Positions 10,729-21,744 are shown, counted from the stretch's first letter. The stretch is 64,000 bases of DNA from Thereva unica (GCA_949987705.1 OX465281.1:83604543-83668542); one strand, 5' to 3'. The notes: generated by a model not told the origin, from the sequence alone. A program made the numbers and translations.

Positions 10729-12505
10729 AGGCCCCCATCCACGGTCCCACAAGTGTGCGACATACGGCCAACACCAAAATTATTTCATAGTATGCGTGTG
10801 TAAACTGCAAATTTTCGAAGTTGGCCGCCGTATGAAGCTAATATTCGTCGGGTTTGATTTTTCCTTCGCACCTGCTTCATTGTATGGGTGACTTTTTGCG
10901 AAGGAGAGTGTAAAATACGTAACACACGATTTGTTTTGGTTTTTTTAACACTCAAGAAATTTTTTTTCATTTAAAAATATCAACATGGCGGATACGATTA
11001 GGCAATTGCATATAATAATTTTTAAAAATTGATTTTAAGAAAGCACAAGATTTTTATTAGGTCTGTTCCCATACTTTCTGCATTCTGTCACTTACTACAA
11101 GTTGCTTATTGAGAGGTAGGGATGAAATAAAGAAAGTACAGGAACATGTTTCTGCAGATTCTGCAGTTTTTCTGAAATCGAAAAGAAGAACGATTATTCT
11201 TTTGTTTTTAATCTATTTTAGAGCACTTTACAAACATCTAACGTTTACAACGAACACGGCAATCCCAGTTTTGACATTTCCATATTTCAAAAAATTGCTG
11301 CAGCAAGTCACAGCAGCTTGTAGCTTCTGCAAGTTTCTGCTTCTTACTGCAGGGTGGGGAAATGAGTATGGCGGCTGCAGTATAAGTACGGGAACAGAAT
11401 TCTGTTAAGTAATTCGAAGCAACTTGCAGATTCTGCACTTTCTGCAGGTACGGGAACAGACCTATTATTATTGTCGCTCACACAAGTGTGAAGCAATTTT
11501 TGCTCGTTGATGGCCTAGAAATGTCAAAACTTCTATGTGTGTGTAAATGGCAGTTCTTCTTCGAAAGATGTTCGTTACACATGTGTGACCGTGTGCGACA
11601 TACGGCCAACATCGAAATTATTTCATAGTATGCGTGTGTAAACTACAAATTTTCGAAGTTGGCCGCCGTATGAAGCTAATATTCGTCGGGTTTGATTTTT
11701 CCTTCACACCTGCTTCATTGTATGGGTGAATTTTTGCGAATGAGAGTGTAAAATACGTAAAACACGATTTGTTTTGGTTTTTTTTAACACTCAAGAAATT
11801 TTTTTTCATTTAAAAATATCAACATGGCGGATACGATTAGGCAATTGCATATAATAATTTTTAAAAATTGGTTTTAAAAAAGCACAAGATTTTTATTATT
11901 ATTGTCGCCCACACAAGTGTGAAGCAATTTTTGCTCGTTGATGGCCTAGAAATGTCAAAACTTCTATGTGTGTGTAAATGGCAGTTCTTCTTCGAAAGAT
12001 GTTCGTCACACATGTGTGACCGTGGATGGGGGCTTATTAGGCCCCCATCCACGGCCACACAAGTGTGCGACATACGGCCAACATCGAAATTATTTCATAG
12101 TATGCGTGTGTAAACTACAAATTTTCTAAGTTGGCCGCCGTATGAAGCTAATATTCGTCGGGTTTGATTTTTCCTTCAGACCTGCTTCATTGTATGGGTG
12201 ACTTTTTGCGAAGGAGAGTGTAAAATACGTAAAACACGATTTGTTTTGGTTTTTTTTAACACTCAAGAAATTTTTTTTCATTTAAAAATATCAACTGGCG
12301 GATACGATTAGGCAATTGCATATAATAAGTTTTAAAAATTGGTTTAAAAAAGCACAAGATTTTTATTATTATTGTCGCTCACACAAGTGTGAAGCAATTT
12401 TTGCTCGTTGATGGCCTAGAAACGTCAAAACTTCTATGTGTGTGTAAATGGCAGTTCTTCTTCGAAAGATGTTCGTCACACATGTGTGACCGTGGATGGC
12501 GGCCT
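10729..12505. mobile_element. Three consecutive copies of one TIR element, AAT duplication
   Basis: Unit ends are AGGCCCCCATCCACGG on the left and CACATGTGTGACCGTGGATG followed by GGGGC on the right. Copy A starts at 10729, copy B starts at about 11592 without its left terminus, and copy C spans about 12040-12505. The whole array is flanked by AAT (10726-10728 and 12506-12508), so it behaves as one insertion. Each copy shares the line GTGCGACATACGGCCAACA, the segment TATCAACATGGCGGATACGA (one copy lacks two bases there) and CTCGTTGATGGCCTAGAAA. No transposase is encoded. Confidence 0.7.
11059..11463. mobile_element. 405-bp MITE inside the first array copy
   Basis: Termini are AGGTCTGTTCCC and GGGAACAGACCT. 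Compared with the uninterrupted copies (GATTTTTATTATTATTGTCG), the insertion adds one ATT, so the target duplication is 3 bp. The interior is rich in CTGCAG-type motifs. It probably belongs to the PIF/Harbinger group by duplication size. Confidence 0.65.
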
Positions 12506-12549
12506 AATGAGAAGGATTTTCGGGTGGGAAAGGAGTGCGTCTCAATGTG

Positions 12550-12692
12550 CTTGTTTAGACGGTTCGCTTCTAGAAACGTTCCTCACGAATTTTGTGAATG
12601 AAGGGAGAAGTGGGGATGAAGAGGGGTACCACCCCACCTCTCTCTTTATCAGCAAAGTTCGTGAGGAGCGAACCGTCTAAACAGGCCCAATT
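12550..12692. mobile_element. Small MITE with TGTTTAGACGG termini
   Basis: Left GTTTAGACGGTTCGCTTCTA and right GAGGAGCGAACCGTCTAAAC form about 25-bp inverted repeats around a 140-bp unit. Single ends of the same family occur at 10685, 21417, 36475 and 36520. Confidence 0.5.
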
Positions 12693-12699
12693 ATAGAGC

Positions 12700-12889
12700 G
12701 ACTCACGTTTCTTTTCCAGATCAGCTGTTTGTTTTAATTTCATTTTTTTATCTCCTTAGTGTTCTATTTTATTTTTGTTTCAGCTGTGGTTATGAGCAGA
12801 CGTGTTTGTATGAGGAAGGACAATTTTTTGGCATATGTTCTCTAGGGTGGGCAAAACAAACAATATTTAAAATAATTTAATGTGTTTTT
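12700..12889. repeat. Dispersed repeat, left part, split by a gypsy element
   Basis: CAGCTGTTTGTT, then ATTTTATTTTTGTTTCAG, ATGAGCAGACGT and TTATGTTCTCTAGGG-type sequence also occurs at 25573-25720. The continuation after the gypsy element (20966 onward, AACTTAGCGAAATCATGACA) matches 25830-25850. So the gypsy element inserted into a member of this repeat family. Confidence 0.55.
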
Positions 12890-13129
12890 GGCAAGTATTG
12901 TTGCCAATTTAGCAGGTACTATTGGTGTCTTGATCACCAATGGGAAAAGGTTCCTTTGTTATTAAAACACTGGAAGTCCAATTGAATTTTTCTCTATTTT
13001 ACAAAGTATTTACAAAGGTCTTATATACAATTGTTACACAAGTTACATGTGAATTATATTTACCCAAGAAAAAATGATTTTAAGAAAAGTGCGTTTTGTT
13101 TTCCTGATGACGTATTATGATACGCCACA
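12890..13129 (-). repeat. 3' LTR of the CsRn1-like element
   Basis: Begins TGGCAAGTATT and ends TACGCCACA on the plus strand. It differs from the other LTR by one missing G and two substitutions. Confidence 0.8.
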
Positions 13130-13181
13130 GTGCACCCCCAAAGTCTAGAAATTAACAAGTCTTTCATCTTCATATGGTTAA

Positions 13182-15946
13182 CTAGCATAAAACCCGTGTG
13201 CCTTGCAACGCCTTTAAAAACTGTTTATTATGTGCAATGTTTTCCTTAAAAAAAAACCAACAAAAAAGTCAGCTGTTATTATCCCTAAAAAGGGTTTATT
13301 ATAGTGAATTTTTTGGTAAACAAATTGCTGCGAATATCACCTCTACTCAACAAATCTGCAAGTTTTGAAGCATGATTGGCATGTATATGTCATCAAGAAA
13401 AGTGACATTTTAAGGTTTGACGAACGTTCGTTAAGTTTGTTCGCCTATTTACGTGGATGTAAGAAATTATGAAGCAATCACAAATGAATATTAAATAAAG
13501 TGAATTCGAGTCATTCATTTCTACGTGATTATAGGGATGCACTGTCAAAATTTCAGCCCTTCAGTTTCAGAGGTTTGGGTTAACCCCATTTCATCCCCTT
13601 AGGGGATGAATTTCGAGTAATCGCCTCTTAGTGTATGTCCGTGTCATTATAGGGATGCACTGTCCAAATTTCAACCCTGTAGCTCCAGTAGTTTGGTAAA
13701 CCAAATTTTACCCCTTTAGGGGATGAATTTCGAAAAATCGCTTCTTAGTAAATGTCCACACCATTATAGAGATGCACTGTCAAAATTTCAGCCGTTTAGC
13801 TCCAGCGGTTTGGCTTAACCCCATTTAACCCCCTTAGGGGATAAATTTCTATCGCCCCTAAGTGGATGCCCACGTCATTATAGTGATGCACGGTCAAAAT
13901 TAGAGCCCTTCAGTTTCAGCGGTGTGGGTTAACCCCATTTCACCCCATTAGGGGATGAATTTCGAAAAATCGCTTCTTAGTGGATGTCCACGTCATTAAG
14001 GGGATGCACTGTCAAATTTTCAGCCCTATAGCTCCAGCGGTTTGGGTAAACCCCATTTCACCCCCTTAGGGGATGAATTTCGAAAAATCGCTTCTTAGTG
14101 GATGTCCACGCCATTATAGGGATGCACTGTCAAAATTTCAGCCCTATAGCTCCAACGGTTTGGATAAACCCCATTTCACCCCCTTAGGGGATGAATTTCG
14201 AAAAATCGTTTTATAGTGGATGTCCACTCTATTATAGGGATGCACTGTCCAAATTTCAGCCCAATAGCTTTAGCGGTTTGTAAAAACCCTATTTCACACC
14301 CTTAGGGGATGAATTTCGAAAAATCGCTCTTTAGTGGATGTAAACGTCATTATAGGGGTGCACTGTCAAAATTTCAGCCCTATAGCTTTAGGGGTTCGTA
14401 AAAACCCCATTTCACACCCTTAGGGGATGAATTTCGAAAAGTCGCTCTTTAGTGGATGTCCACGTCATTATAGGGATGCACTGTTAAAATTTCAACCCTA
14501 TAGCTCCAGCGGTTTGGATAAACCCCATTTCACCCCCTTAAGGGATGAATTTCGAAAAATTGCTTATAGTGGATGTCCACGCCATTATAGGGATGCACTG
14601 TAAAAATTTCAGCCATATAGCTCCAACGGTTTGGGTAAACCCCATTTCACCCGCTTAGGGGATGAATTTCGAAAAATCGCTTCTTATTGGATGTCCACGC
14701 CATTATAGGGATGCACTGTCAAAATTTCAGCCCTATAGCTCCAACGGTTTGGATAAACCCCATTTCACCCCCTTAGGGGATGAATTTCGAAAAATCGCTT
14801 TATAGTGGATGTCCACTCCATTATAGGGATGCACTGTCCAAATTTCAGCCCTAAAGCTCCAGCGGTTTGGATAAACCCCATTTCACCCCCTTAGGGGAAG
14901 AATTTCGAAAAATCGCTTTATAGTGGATGTCCCCGCCATTATAGGGATGCAGTGTTCAAATTTCAACCCTAAAGCTCCAACGGTTTGGATAAACCTCATT
15001 TCACCCCCTTAGGGGATGAATTTCGAAAAATCGCTTTTTAGTGGATGTAAACGTCATTATAGGGATGCACTGTTACAATTTCAGCCCTATAGCTCAAGCG
15101 GTTTGGGTAAACCCCATTTCACCCCCCTAGGGGATGAATTTGGAAAAGTCGCTCTTTAGTGGATGTTCACGCCATTATAGGGATGCACTGTCAAAATTTC
15201 AGCCCTATAGCTCCAACGGTGTGGATAAACCCCATTTCACAACCTTAGGGGATGAATTTCGAAAAATCGCTTTATAGTGGATGTCCACTCCATTATAGGG
15301 ATGCACTGTCAAAATTTCAGCCCTATAGCTCCAGCGTTTGGATAAACCCCATTTCACCCCCTTAGGGGATGAATTTCGAAAAATCGCTTTATAGTGGATG
15401 TCCACTCCATTATAGGGATGCACTGTCCAAATTTCAGCCCTATAGCTCCAACGGTTTGGATAAACTCCATTTCACCCCCTTAGGGGATGAATTTCGAAAA
15501 ATCGCTTTTTAGTGGATGTAAACGTCATTATAGGGATGCACTGTCAAAATTTCAGCCCTATAGCTCCAGCGGTTTGTATAAACCCCATTTCACCCCCTTA
15601 GGGGATGAATTTCGAAAAATCGCATTTTAGTGGATGTCCACGCCATTATAGGGATGCACAGTCAAAATTTTGGCCCTTTAGCTCTAACGGTTTAGGTTGT
15701 GCGTTGTCTGTCAGTCAGTTACTTTTTATACAATAGAAAAAAATCCCCTTACAACTTATTGAACCCCATTTCACCCACTTCAACCCTTTTGTTCTCCATA
15801 AAAAGTAGCCTATGTCCGTCTCCAAGGTCTAAACTATGTCTGTTGCAAATTTCATCAAAATCGGTTTAGTGGTTTCGGCGTGAAAGCGTGACAGACAGAC
15901 AGACAGACAGACAGAGTTACTTTGGCATTTATAATATTAGTAAGGA
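13182..15946 (-). mobile_element. Non-autonomous Helitron with internal minisatellite
   Basis: On the minus strand it begins TCCTTACTAATATTATAAAT and ends GGGTTTTATGCTAG, with CTAG as the CTRR terminus and a GC-rich stem (GGCACACGGG) just before it. It lies between A and T, as expected for Helitrons. The 5' part contains (GTCT)n and the sequence CCGATTTTGATGAAATTTGC, common in insect Helitron-like repeats. No Rep/helicase is encoded. The 3' end matches the second Helitron at 62430-62471. Confidence 0.7.
13500..15690. repeat. Minisatellite, about 118-bp unit, about 19 copies
   Basis: The unit contains TTATAGGGATGCACTGTCAA, TTCAGCCCTATAGCTCCA, AACCCCATTTCACCCCCTTA and GATGAATTTCGAAAAATCGC. Starts of the GGGATGCACTG motif fall every 113-120 bp from 13533 to 15649. 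Copies differ by a few percent up to about 15 percent, with the outermost copies the most divergent. Confidence 0.85.
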
Positions 15947-16317
15947 TGAGTGAAAGGCGAACAGCTGCATGCACAAGTTTTTCAAATGACGATGTCAGGC
16001 TATCAGAGAGAGAATGCAACATTTTTATACGCGCTGGAATACAACCATAAGTCGGAAAATTTTATGAGTTTATATGGGGATGTATTGGTGCATATTTGCT
16101 CGTTTGTTTTGATTTATGAAAGAAAACAGCTGATTCAATTTTCTTTCCTTTTCTGTTCTGTATACTTTACCATAAAGAGAGAATCTGGCTTTGTCTGGCC
16201 GAGTTCACAAAGTATGCGTTGAGTTTTGCTCAGCAGTGATGTTCATATATGCACGCACACAATCAACGGTCGGAAATTTTTGTATGAAGATGAAAGACTT
16301 GTTATTACTAGACTTTG
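15947..16317. other. Right part of the hAT-like element, non-coding
   Basis: A 90-codon frame at 15950-16222 has no recognisable protein features. I see only the right inverted terminus. Confidence 0.35.
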
Positions 16318-16333
16318 TACACCCCCTGCGGTG

Positions 16334-19300
16334 TTAGCGGTATCTTGCTGGTATGAAGACGCGGCGTCCAACTCTTGTAAAGGTTGTTTCTGAATGCGCC
16401 TGCCTGTCGTCTGTTGAAGGGGCTGTGGTGGTTGTTGTTGTTCCGTTGATCCTTGTGGTTTCTGCCATTTCTTCAGGTCGGTCTTGGTTCAACAGAATCG
16501 CTGGCTTCAATCTGTCGATTGAGATTGTTCGTTCCTGTCCGTTAATGGCGAGTGTGAAGTGTTTGGGTGTCCTGGATACCACGACGTATGGGCCATTGTG
16601 GGGTTGTTGTAATGGTTTCTTCACTGCATCATTGCGGGTTGATGGGGCTGGAGAGACTGCATGTGGCTTTGCCATCTTGCAAGTGTGGTATGGTTATCGC
16701 CCAGTTGGTTGTTGGTAAAAAAATCGCCTGGAAGCTTTAGTGTGGTTCCATAGACTAGCTGTGCTGGGGTTACTTTAATATCCTCCAACAAGGATGATCT
16801 TAGGCCAAGTAGGACAAAAGGTAGTTTCTCTGTCCATTTTTCCGACTCGTGGCACTTGATTGAGGGTTTTAGTGTCCGGTGGAAACGCTCTATCATTCCA
16901 TTTGCCTGGGGATAATATGGTGTTGATCGTCTCTTTTTAATACCGAGTTGTTTGGCTATCTCAGTGAAAAGCTGCGACTCGAATTGGCCTTGGTCTGTAA
17001 TTATTTCCATGGGTACGCCAAAACTCCATCCTGTGAGGAAAGCAGCTGCCACTGTCTCTCCTGTTGTCTTCGACGGGAATAACTTCTGGCCACCTAGTGA
17101 AACGGTCAATGCCAGTAAGAGAGTAGGTAGGTGTATCCGTCCGTCCGGGCAGTGGTCCTATTAGATCGAGATGAACATGTTGAAAACGTCCTGATGGTGG
17201 TGAAAACTCTGCTACTGGTGATTTAGTATGCCGTTGTATCTTACTTCTTTGGCAACTAATACATTCTTTGGACCATTTGCTGCAGTCCTTTTTTATAGTG
17301 GGCCAGATGACTCGTTCTGTCAACATACGTGTAGATCTTTTAACTCCTGGATGAGATAGGTTATGTATTGCCTGGAATATTTCTCTGCGGAATGGTGCTG
17401 GGACATACGGTCGACTATTTCCCGTTGATATGTCGCAATATATTAGCTGATTGCAGTTAGGGACACTTAGTTGTTTCAATCGTAGTGATCTTGTGGTTGA
17501 TTGAAGAAGCTCTTGTAGTTCGTTGTCCTCTCGTTGTCCTCTTGTTGTCTATGTCTTGAATGTTTGTTGTGAATTCTCCTATGTAGCTTAGGTGTCTTAT
17601 TTGCCTTGGAGATGACTTCTCAGGTTTTTGCTGAAAAGCAAAAGTTAATGGCTTGTGGTCAGTGTATATGACAAACTGTTGTTCTTCTAGGAGATGTCGA
17701 AAATGCTTCACTGCCAAGTAAGCACTGAGGAGCTCTCGATCGTATGCGCTATACTTTGTTTGCGCTGGTGATAGCTTGTGGGAAAAAATCCTAGAGGTTG
17801 CCATCCTTCTGGTGCTAGCTATTGTGTGACTGCACCTACCGCAGTGTCGGATGCATCTACCATTAATGCGAATGATGCGTTCTGGATTGGATGAGTTAGA
17901 AGCGTTGCGTTTGCCAATGCTTGTTTGCATTGTTCAAAAGCGTGGTGTAGCTCCTGTGTCCATTTTATGTTGTTTTTGGTATTCTTTTTGTTGCCTGAAT
18001 GACATGCGTGAAGGGGGGTCTGAATCTCCGCGGCTTTGGGTATGAACCTGCGGTAGAAGTTGACCATCCCTAGAAATCTGCGTAGCTCTTGCACTGTTGT
18101 CGGCTTTTTGTATGTTCTGATAGCTTCTGCCTTTGCGAGAAGTGGTCTAGTTGCCTCTCTGTTGATGAGGTATCCCAAAAAAACGTACTTCTGTTGCTTC
18201 GAAAGTACACTTATTTGGGTTGATGGTTAGTCCGTATTCCTGTAAGCGTTGGAACAGTTGTCTCAGGTGTTGTCGATGTTCTTGTTTGTTCCTGGAAGCG
18301 ATGAGGAAGTCGTCTGTATAGGGGAAACAAAAGTCAAACCCTCTAGTTACTTCGTGAACCAATCGCTGGAATGTTTGTGCTGCATTGCATAAACCAAACG
18401 TCATTCTCGGAAACTCAAACAGTCCGAATGGTGAAGTGATTGCTGTTTTCGGAATGTCTTCGGGCGCCATTGAGATTTGATGGTAGGCACGGTTGAGGTC
18501 TATCGTGCTGAAAATTGTCTTCCCCTCTAATTGATACGCAAAATCTTGAATGTGTGGAATGGGGTAGCGATCAGGAGCGCGTTCAAAAACCTTACTATAG
18601 TAAACCACGAGGTAAGCTGTGGTTATGCTACATCACTTCACTTAACCACGAAAGTTTATGTTTAACCATGGAGGTTTTTGAACGCACCGTGGTTAACTAC
18701 GTGGTAAAGAAAAATTAAAATTGTTTTCCATAAAATAGTGTCGGCTATTTGCCTCAATTATTTCCAATAATTATTTATTTAAAATAATGGCACAAATCCC
18801 ACTTTGATTTGTTCATTATTAACATTAAAATAAATGTCAAAAAATTGTTTTTATTCTTCTTCTTCTTAACTATCGCTAACCATGCTCCCGAGCATGGTTA
18901 AAATTTAACTACACCATGGTTAACCACGGGAGTTTTTGAACGCCAAAAAGTTATGCTCGTGGTTATGTTTTAGTTAACCACGGAGTTTTTGAACGACAAA
19001 AGTTTACCATAGTTAACCATGGTTAACCATAGTAAGGTTTTTGAACGCGCTCCAGGTGTTGTAACCGCATTCAGTCTTATATAGTCCCCGTATGGTCGCC
19101 ATTCACCACTGGGTTTTTTTTACCATGTGGAGAGGACTTGCCCAGCAGCTGTCGGATGGGCGGCAGATTCCTGTATCCAGCATGTATTGAAACTCCTATT
19201 TAGCAATTTTCAGTTGTTCCGGGGAGAGTCGTCTTGGCCGGCTATATATTGGTGGTCCTGTTGTTTGGATATGATGTCTCACACTGTGCGAAGTTTGTAC

Positions 19301-19668
19301 AGGAAGGGTATTCCTGGTGATGTCCTTGAATTCCTTCAGTACGCTGTATAGTGGAGCTGATGGGTTGATAGTACAGTTGATGTAGAAGATGATGGTACTC
19401 TTGATCCTGATGACTGCAGCAACGTTGTGTTGTCGATTAACCGATTATTTTTTACATCGACCAAAAGATTGTAATGGGCCAGGAAATCTGCACCTATTAT
19501 GGGCTCTTTGACAAGAGTGATGATAAAAGGCCATTGGAAATTCCTGCGCAGACCCAGGTTGAGTTGTAGCAGTCGTTGTCCGAAAGTTGGTATCTCGGTA
19601 CCGTTGGCTGCGTACAGAATTTGTGCTGAGTGTTGTTGGTTCTTCTCTTTTGGAGTTGGTGGGATCAC
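16334..19668 (-). pseudogene. CsRn1-like pol: protease, RT, RNase H, integrase, frameshifted
   Basis: Read on the minus strand. Protease: 19336-19668 (QLNLGLRRNFQWPFI, then IIGADFLAHYNLLVDVKNN). RT: WRPYGDYIRLN near 19090 continues after the MITE as [14 protein letters not shown], then [26 protein letters not shown] and [11 protein letters not shown]; the catalytic motif is YTDD. RNase H: 17457-18178 (FALMVDASDTAVGAVTQ, a TAG stop, then YSAYDRELLSAYLAVKHF and YTDHKPLTFAF). Integrase: 16621-17479, with zinc-binding HNLSHPGVKRS and CISCQRSK, the core LDLIGPLPG, TDQGQFESQ and NGMIERFHRTLK. The C-terminal tail ends near 16334. Breaks lie at A7 (18175), A6 (17790) and near 17000-17100. Not functional as sequenced. 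Confidence 0.8.
18575..19052. mobile_element. MITE with GAGCGCGTTCAAAAAC termini, CAG duplication
   Basis: Ends GAGCGCGTTC and GAACGCGCTC, flanked by CAG at 18572-18574 and 19053-19055. Removing the element and one CAG joins the RT reading frame, which proves it is an insertion. The interior is rich in TGGTTAACCA-type palindromes. Related copies: 21313-21415, 36541-36915 and 59869-60098. Confidence 0.85.
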
Positions 19669-19783
19669 TGAAACTTCGGATCCAGTTCCAGTGTCGATGA
19701 GAAATCTTCTACTTGCAGTAGACCTTTCGTCGAGGTAGAGGCGGTGGTTTTGGACCAGCTAGTCGCTATTACTGGTCCACGAC

Positions 19784-20648
19784 TTAGTTTTTTCCAAAGC
19801 TGCAGGGTTGTTGGCATCTGCGGGCTGCATTCCCGACTCGTCTATGGTACCAACACTTTTGTTGCGAGTTGCTGTGGTTAATGTCGTCTGCTTGGTTGGT
19901 GGCGGGTTGTATGGTGTTGGATATCCTTAATCGGCTGGAGCTACAGGAGAAACCTCGCTGCCTTGTTGGACTTCGTTTGTGGAACTTTAGTTTTTCTACT
20001 TCCTTCTGGAGAGTTGCTACCGGCTGCTGAAAGTTTATGGAAGATGGTGTTGATACTGCTGCAACATCTGAAAAAACCTCCGAAATTGTATCTGTCATCT
20101 CCGCCAGTTTACTAATGTCCTGGGTTGAGGTTAGTCTTTCGTTGGATATGTTACCGCCAGCTAGTTCCTTCATTCGGTTGAGGAGTTGAGATGGTTTCCG
20201 TCCATCTGCCGTGATGCCGATGAGAAGTTCTTTTAGGCGTCGCTACTCTGATTCCTGGAAAACTTGTAATAGTCGCTCCTTCAGCGCCAAATACTGGTCT
20301 TTCTTATGTGGTTTGGTGATGACGTCCTTCACTTCCGACAAGATGTCTGCATCCAGATTTCCTACTAGTGTGTAGTACTGCGTAACATCCGATTTTATCC
20401 CACTGGTGTGGAATTGTGCCTCCAGTTGGTGAAACCAGAGATCCGGACTCTTCTTCCAGAACGGTGGTACTCGTACGGATACGGCTGCTATGGTTCTTAC
20501 TTCGTTCTGGGTTGCTGCTTTGCTTGGCTGCTATGGTTCCATCCTCCTGGGTGGCTGCTTTGCTCGGCTGCTCGTCTTCCAGCATCGTTCCTGGTAGTGC
20601 TGTTCTTCCTTTTGGGAGGAGTAGTGCTGTTCTTCCTTCCGGGTCCAC
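19784..20648 (-). pseudogene. CsRn1-like gag remnant
   Basis: Minus-strand pieces at 20304-20648 and 19784-20173 occupy the gag position between the primer site and the protease. The later piece ends CWYHRRVGNAARRCQQPC, matching the CHCC-type zinc motif (C..H....R.C...C) of this clade. Frame breaks separate the pieces. Part of the 5' region is repetitive (KLVTPSKLMTPSKLVT). Confidence 0.6.
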
Positions 20649-20724
20649 AATTTGGCTTGGGTCACCAATTTGCTCGGGGTCATCAGTTTGCTTGGGGTCA
20701 CCAATTTGCTCAGGGTCACCAATT
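20640..20724 (-). repeat. Tandem primer-binding-site-like repeats beside the 5' LTR
   Basis: On the minus strand the bases after the LTR read AATTGGTGACCCTGAGC and then near-copies of an 18-bp unit (AAATTGGTGACCCCAAGC, AAACTGATGACCCCGAGC, AAATTGGTGACCCAAGCC). Each contains the TGGTGACCC core that pairs with the 3' end of tRNA-Trp. About four and a half units lie in a row. Confidence 0.65.
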
Positions 20725-20965
20725 TGGCAAGTATTGTTGCCAATTTAGCAGGTACTATTGGTGTCTTGATCACCAATGGGAAAAGGTTCCTTTGTTATTA
20801 AAACACTGGAAGTCCAATTGAATTTTTCTCTATTTTACAAAGTATTTACAAAGGTCTTATATACAACTGTTACACAAGTTACATGTGAATTATATTTACC
20901 CAAGAAAAAATGATTTTAAGAAAAGTGCTTTTTGTTTTCCTGATGACGTATTATGATACGCCACA
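20725..20965 (-). repeat. 5' LTR of the CsRn1-like element
   Basis: Same sequence as 12890-13129 with about three differences. TG...CA ends on the plus strand. Confidence 0.8.
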
Positions 20966-21310
20966 TGTTGTTACTTCTGTGGAAATAATTATTAATATCA
21001 TGAGCTGAAGCAAAATGATACCGCTAAAGTATTTTACATAAGAGAAGTCAAGAATTTTTTGAAAAAACATGATTAAAATTAGAAAATAATTTTAAATTAA
21101 AATTTTTAAAGATGTCTTTTGAAAGAAATGAATATTGTTTGCGTATAAACTAATGAACTTAGCGAAATCATGACATCTTCGTAAAACGTTTTTTAAAAGA
21201 GCTATATAGCAATTAACAGCATGCGCAGTTCTTTTTATGTTAGTCTTATGGGTTGAACCCGAGTTGAACCAAGGTTGAACCTAGTCATAAACGGGGTAAC
21301 TAAAGCCACC
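20966..21310. repeat. Dispersed repeat, right part
   Basis: Continuation of the repeat interrupted by the gypsy element. AACTTAGCGAAATCATGACA corresponds to sequence near 25836. The rest is AT-rich and unassigned. Confidence 0.4.
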
Positions 21311-21312
21311 TG

Positions 21313-21415
21313 GAGCGCGTTCAAAAACCTTACTGTGGTTACCCATGGTTAACTAAGGTAAATTTTTGTCGTTCAAAAACTCCGTGGTTAACTACAACTT
21401 AACCACGAGCATGTG
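21313..21415. mobile_element. Fragment of the GAGCGCGTTCAAAAAC MITE family
   Basis: Starts GAGCGCGTTCAAAAACCTTA after CTG and keeps the TTAACCA-rich interior, but stops at about 21415, where a piece of the TGTTTAGACGG family begins. It is truncated on the right. Confidence 0.6.
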
Positions 21416-21664
21416 CCTGTTTAGACGGGTCGAGCCCACCACCTTTCAACATGAAATTTGTCGATGCGGGGAGTGTTCGGGTGGGAGGGAAGTGCGTCTC
21501 GATTTTAAAGTGACTGAGACAAATTACACGGCATAACACTTTCTGCCTTAACAAACCGGTTTGTGCGTGTTATACGAATTACACGATAAACTGACTGTTC
21601 TGCATTTTTTCGTGTAACAATTCTATTGTCTATGTATCTATGTACAAACTTTCAGTTAAGCTAA
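21416..21664. repeat. Fragment of TGTTTAGACGG family and AT-rich spacer
   Basis: CCTGTTTAGACGGGTCGAGC and CCCACCACCTTTCAACA match 10684-10715. GTGTTCGGGTGGGAGGGAAG matches 12513-12535. The remainder has no recognised feature. Confidence 0.4.
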
Positions 21665-21744
21665 AGGCCTACTCTAAATGAAAAGTAACGCAGAAGTGAA
21701 GTAGAAGTGAAGTAGGCATAATTTTTCTCAAAATTCACATGTAA

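Larger units (their letters stand above)
13139..16317. mobile_element. hAT-like TIR element inserted at the gypsy polypurine tract
   Basis: Inverted termini CAAAGTCTAG...CTAGACTTTG extend about 35 bp (AACAAGTCTTTCATCTTCAT on both arms). They are flanked by TGCACCCC (13131-13138) and TACACCCC (16318-16325), an 8-bp duplication with one mismatch. On the minus strand these are copies of the purine-rich tract next to the 3' LTR, just one base away from it. Most of its length is a Helitron inserted later (13182-15946). The remaining 370 bp at 15947-16317 hold no recognised gene. Confidence 0.7.
12890..20965 (-). mobile_element. Ty3/gypsy retrotransposon, CsRn1-like, heavily invaded
   Basis: Direct repeats of about 240 bp with TG...CA ends lie at 12890-13129 and 20725-20965. 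Coding fragments between them run on the minus strand in the order gag, protease, RT, RNase H, integrase. The integrase passage CQRSKIQRHTKSP with HVHLDLIGPLPG, and a primer site resembling the tRNA-Trp complement (TTGGTGACCCTGAG), point to the CsRn1 clade. The LTRs differ by only about three positions, yet the coding part has several frame breaks. Internal insertions are a hAT-like element (13139-16317, holding a Helitron) and a MITE (18575-19052). No exact target duplication of the gypsy element is visible. Confidence 0.8.

Noticed and set aside
13500..15690. Possible CRISPR-like or centromeric array
   Set aside because: Units are contiguous 118-bp tandem copies without unique spacers and lie inside a Helitron; this is eukaryotic DNA.
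20408..20821. 137-codon plus-strand frame with GHQFARGHQFAWGHQFAQ repeats
   Set aside because: It is the antisense translation of the primer-site repeats and gag start of the CsRn1-like element.
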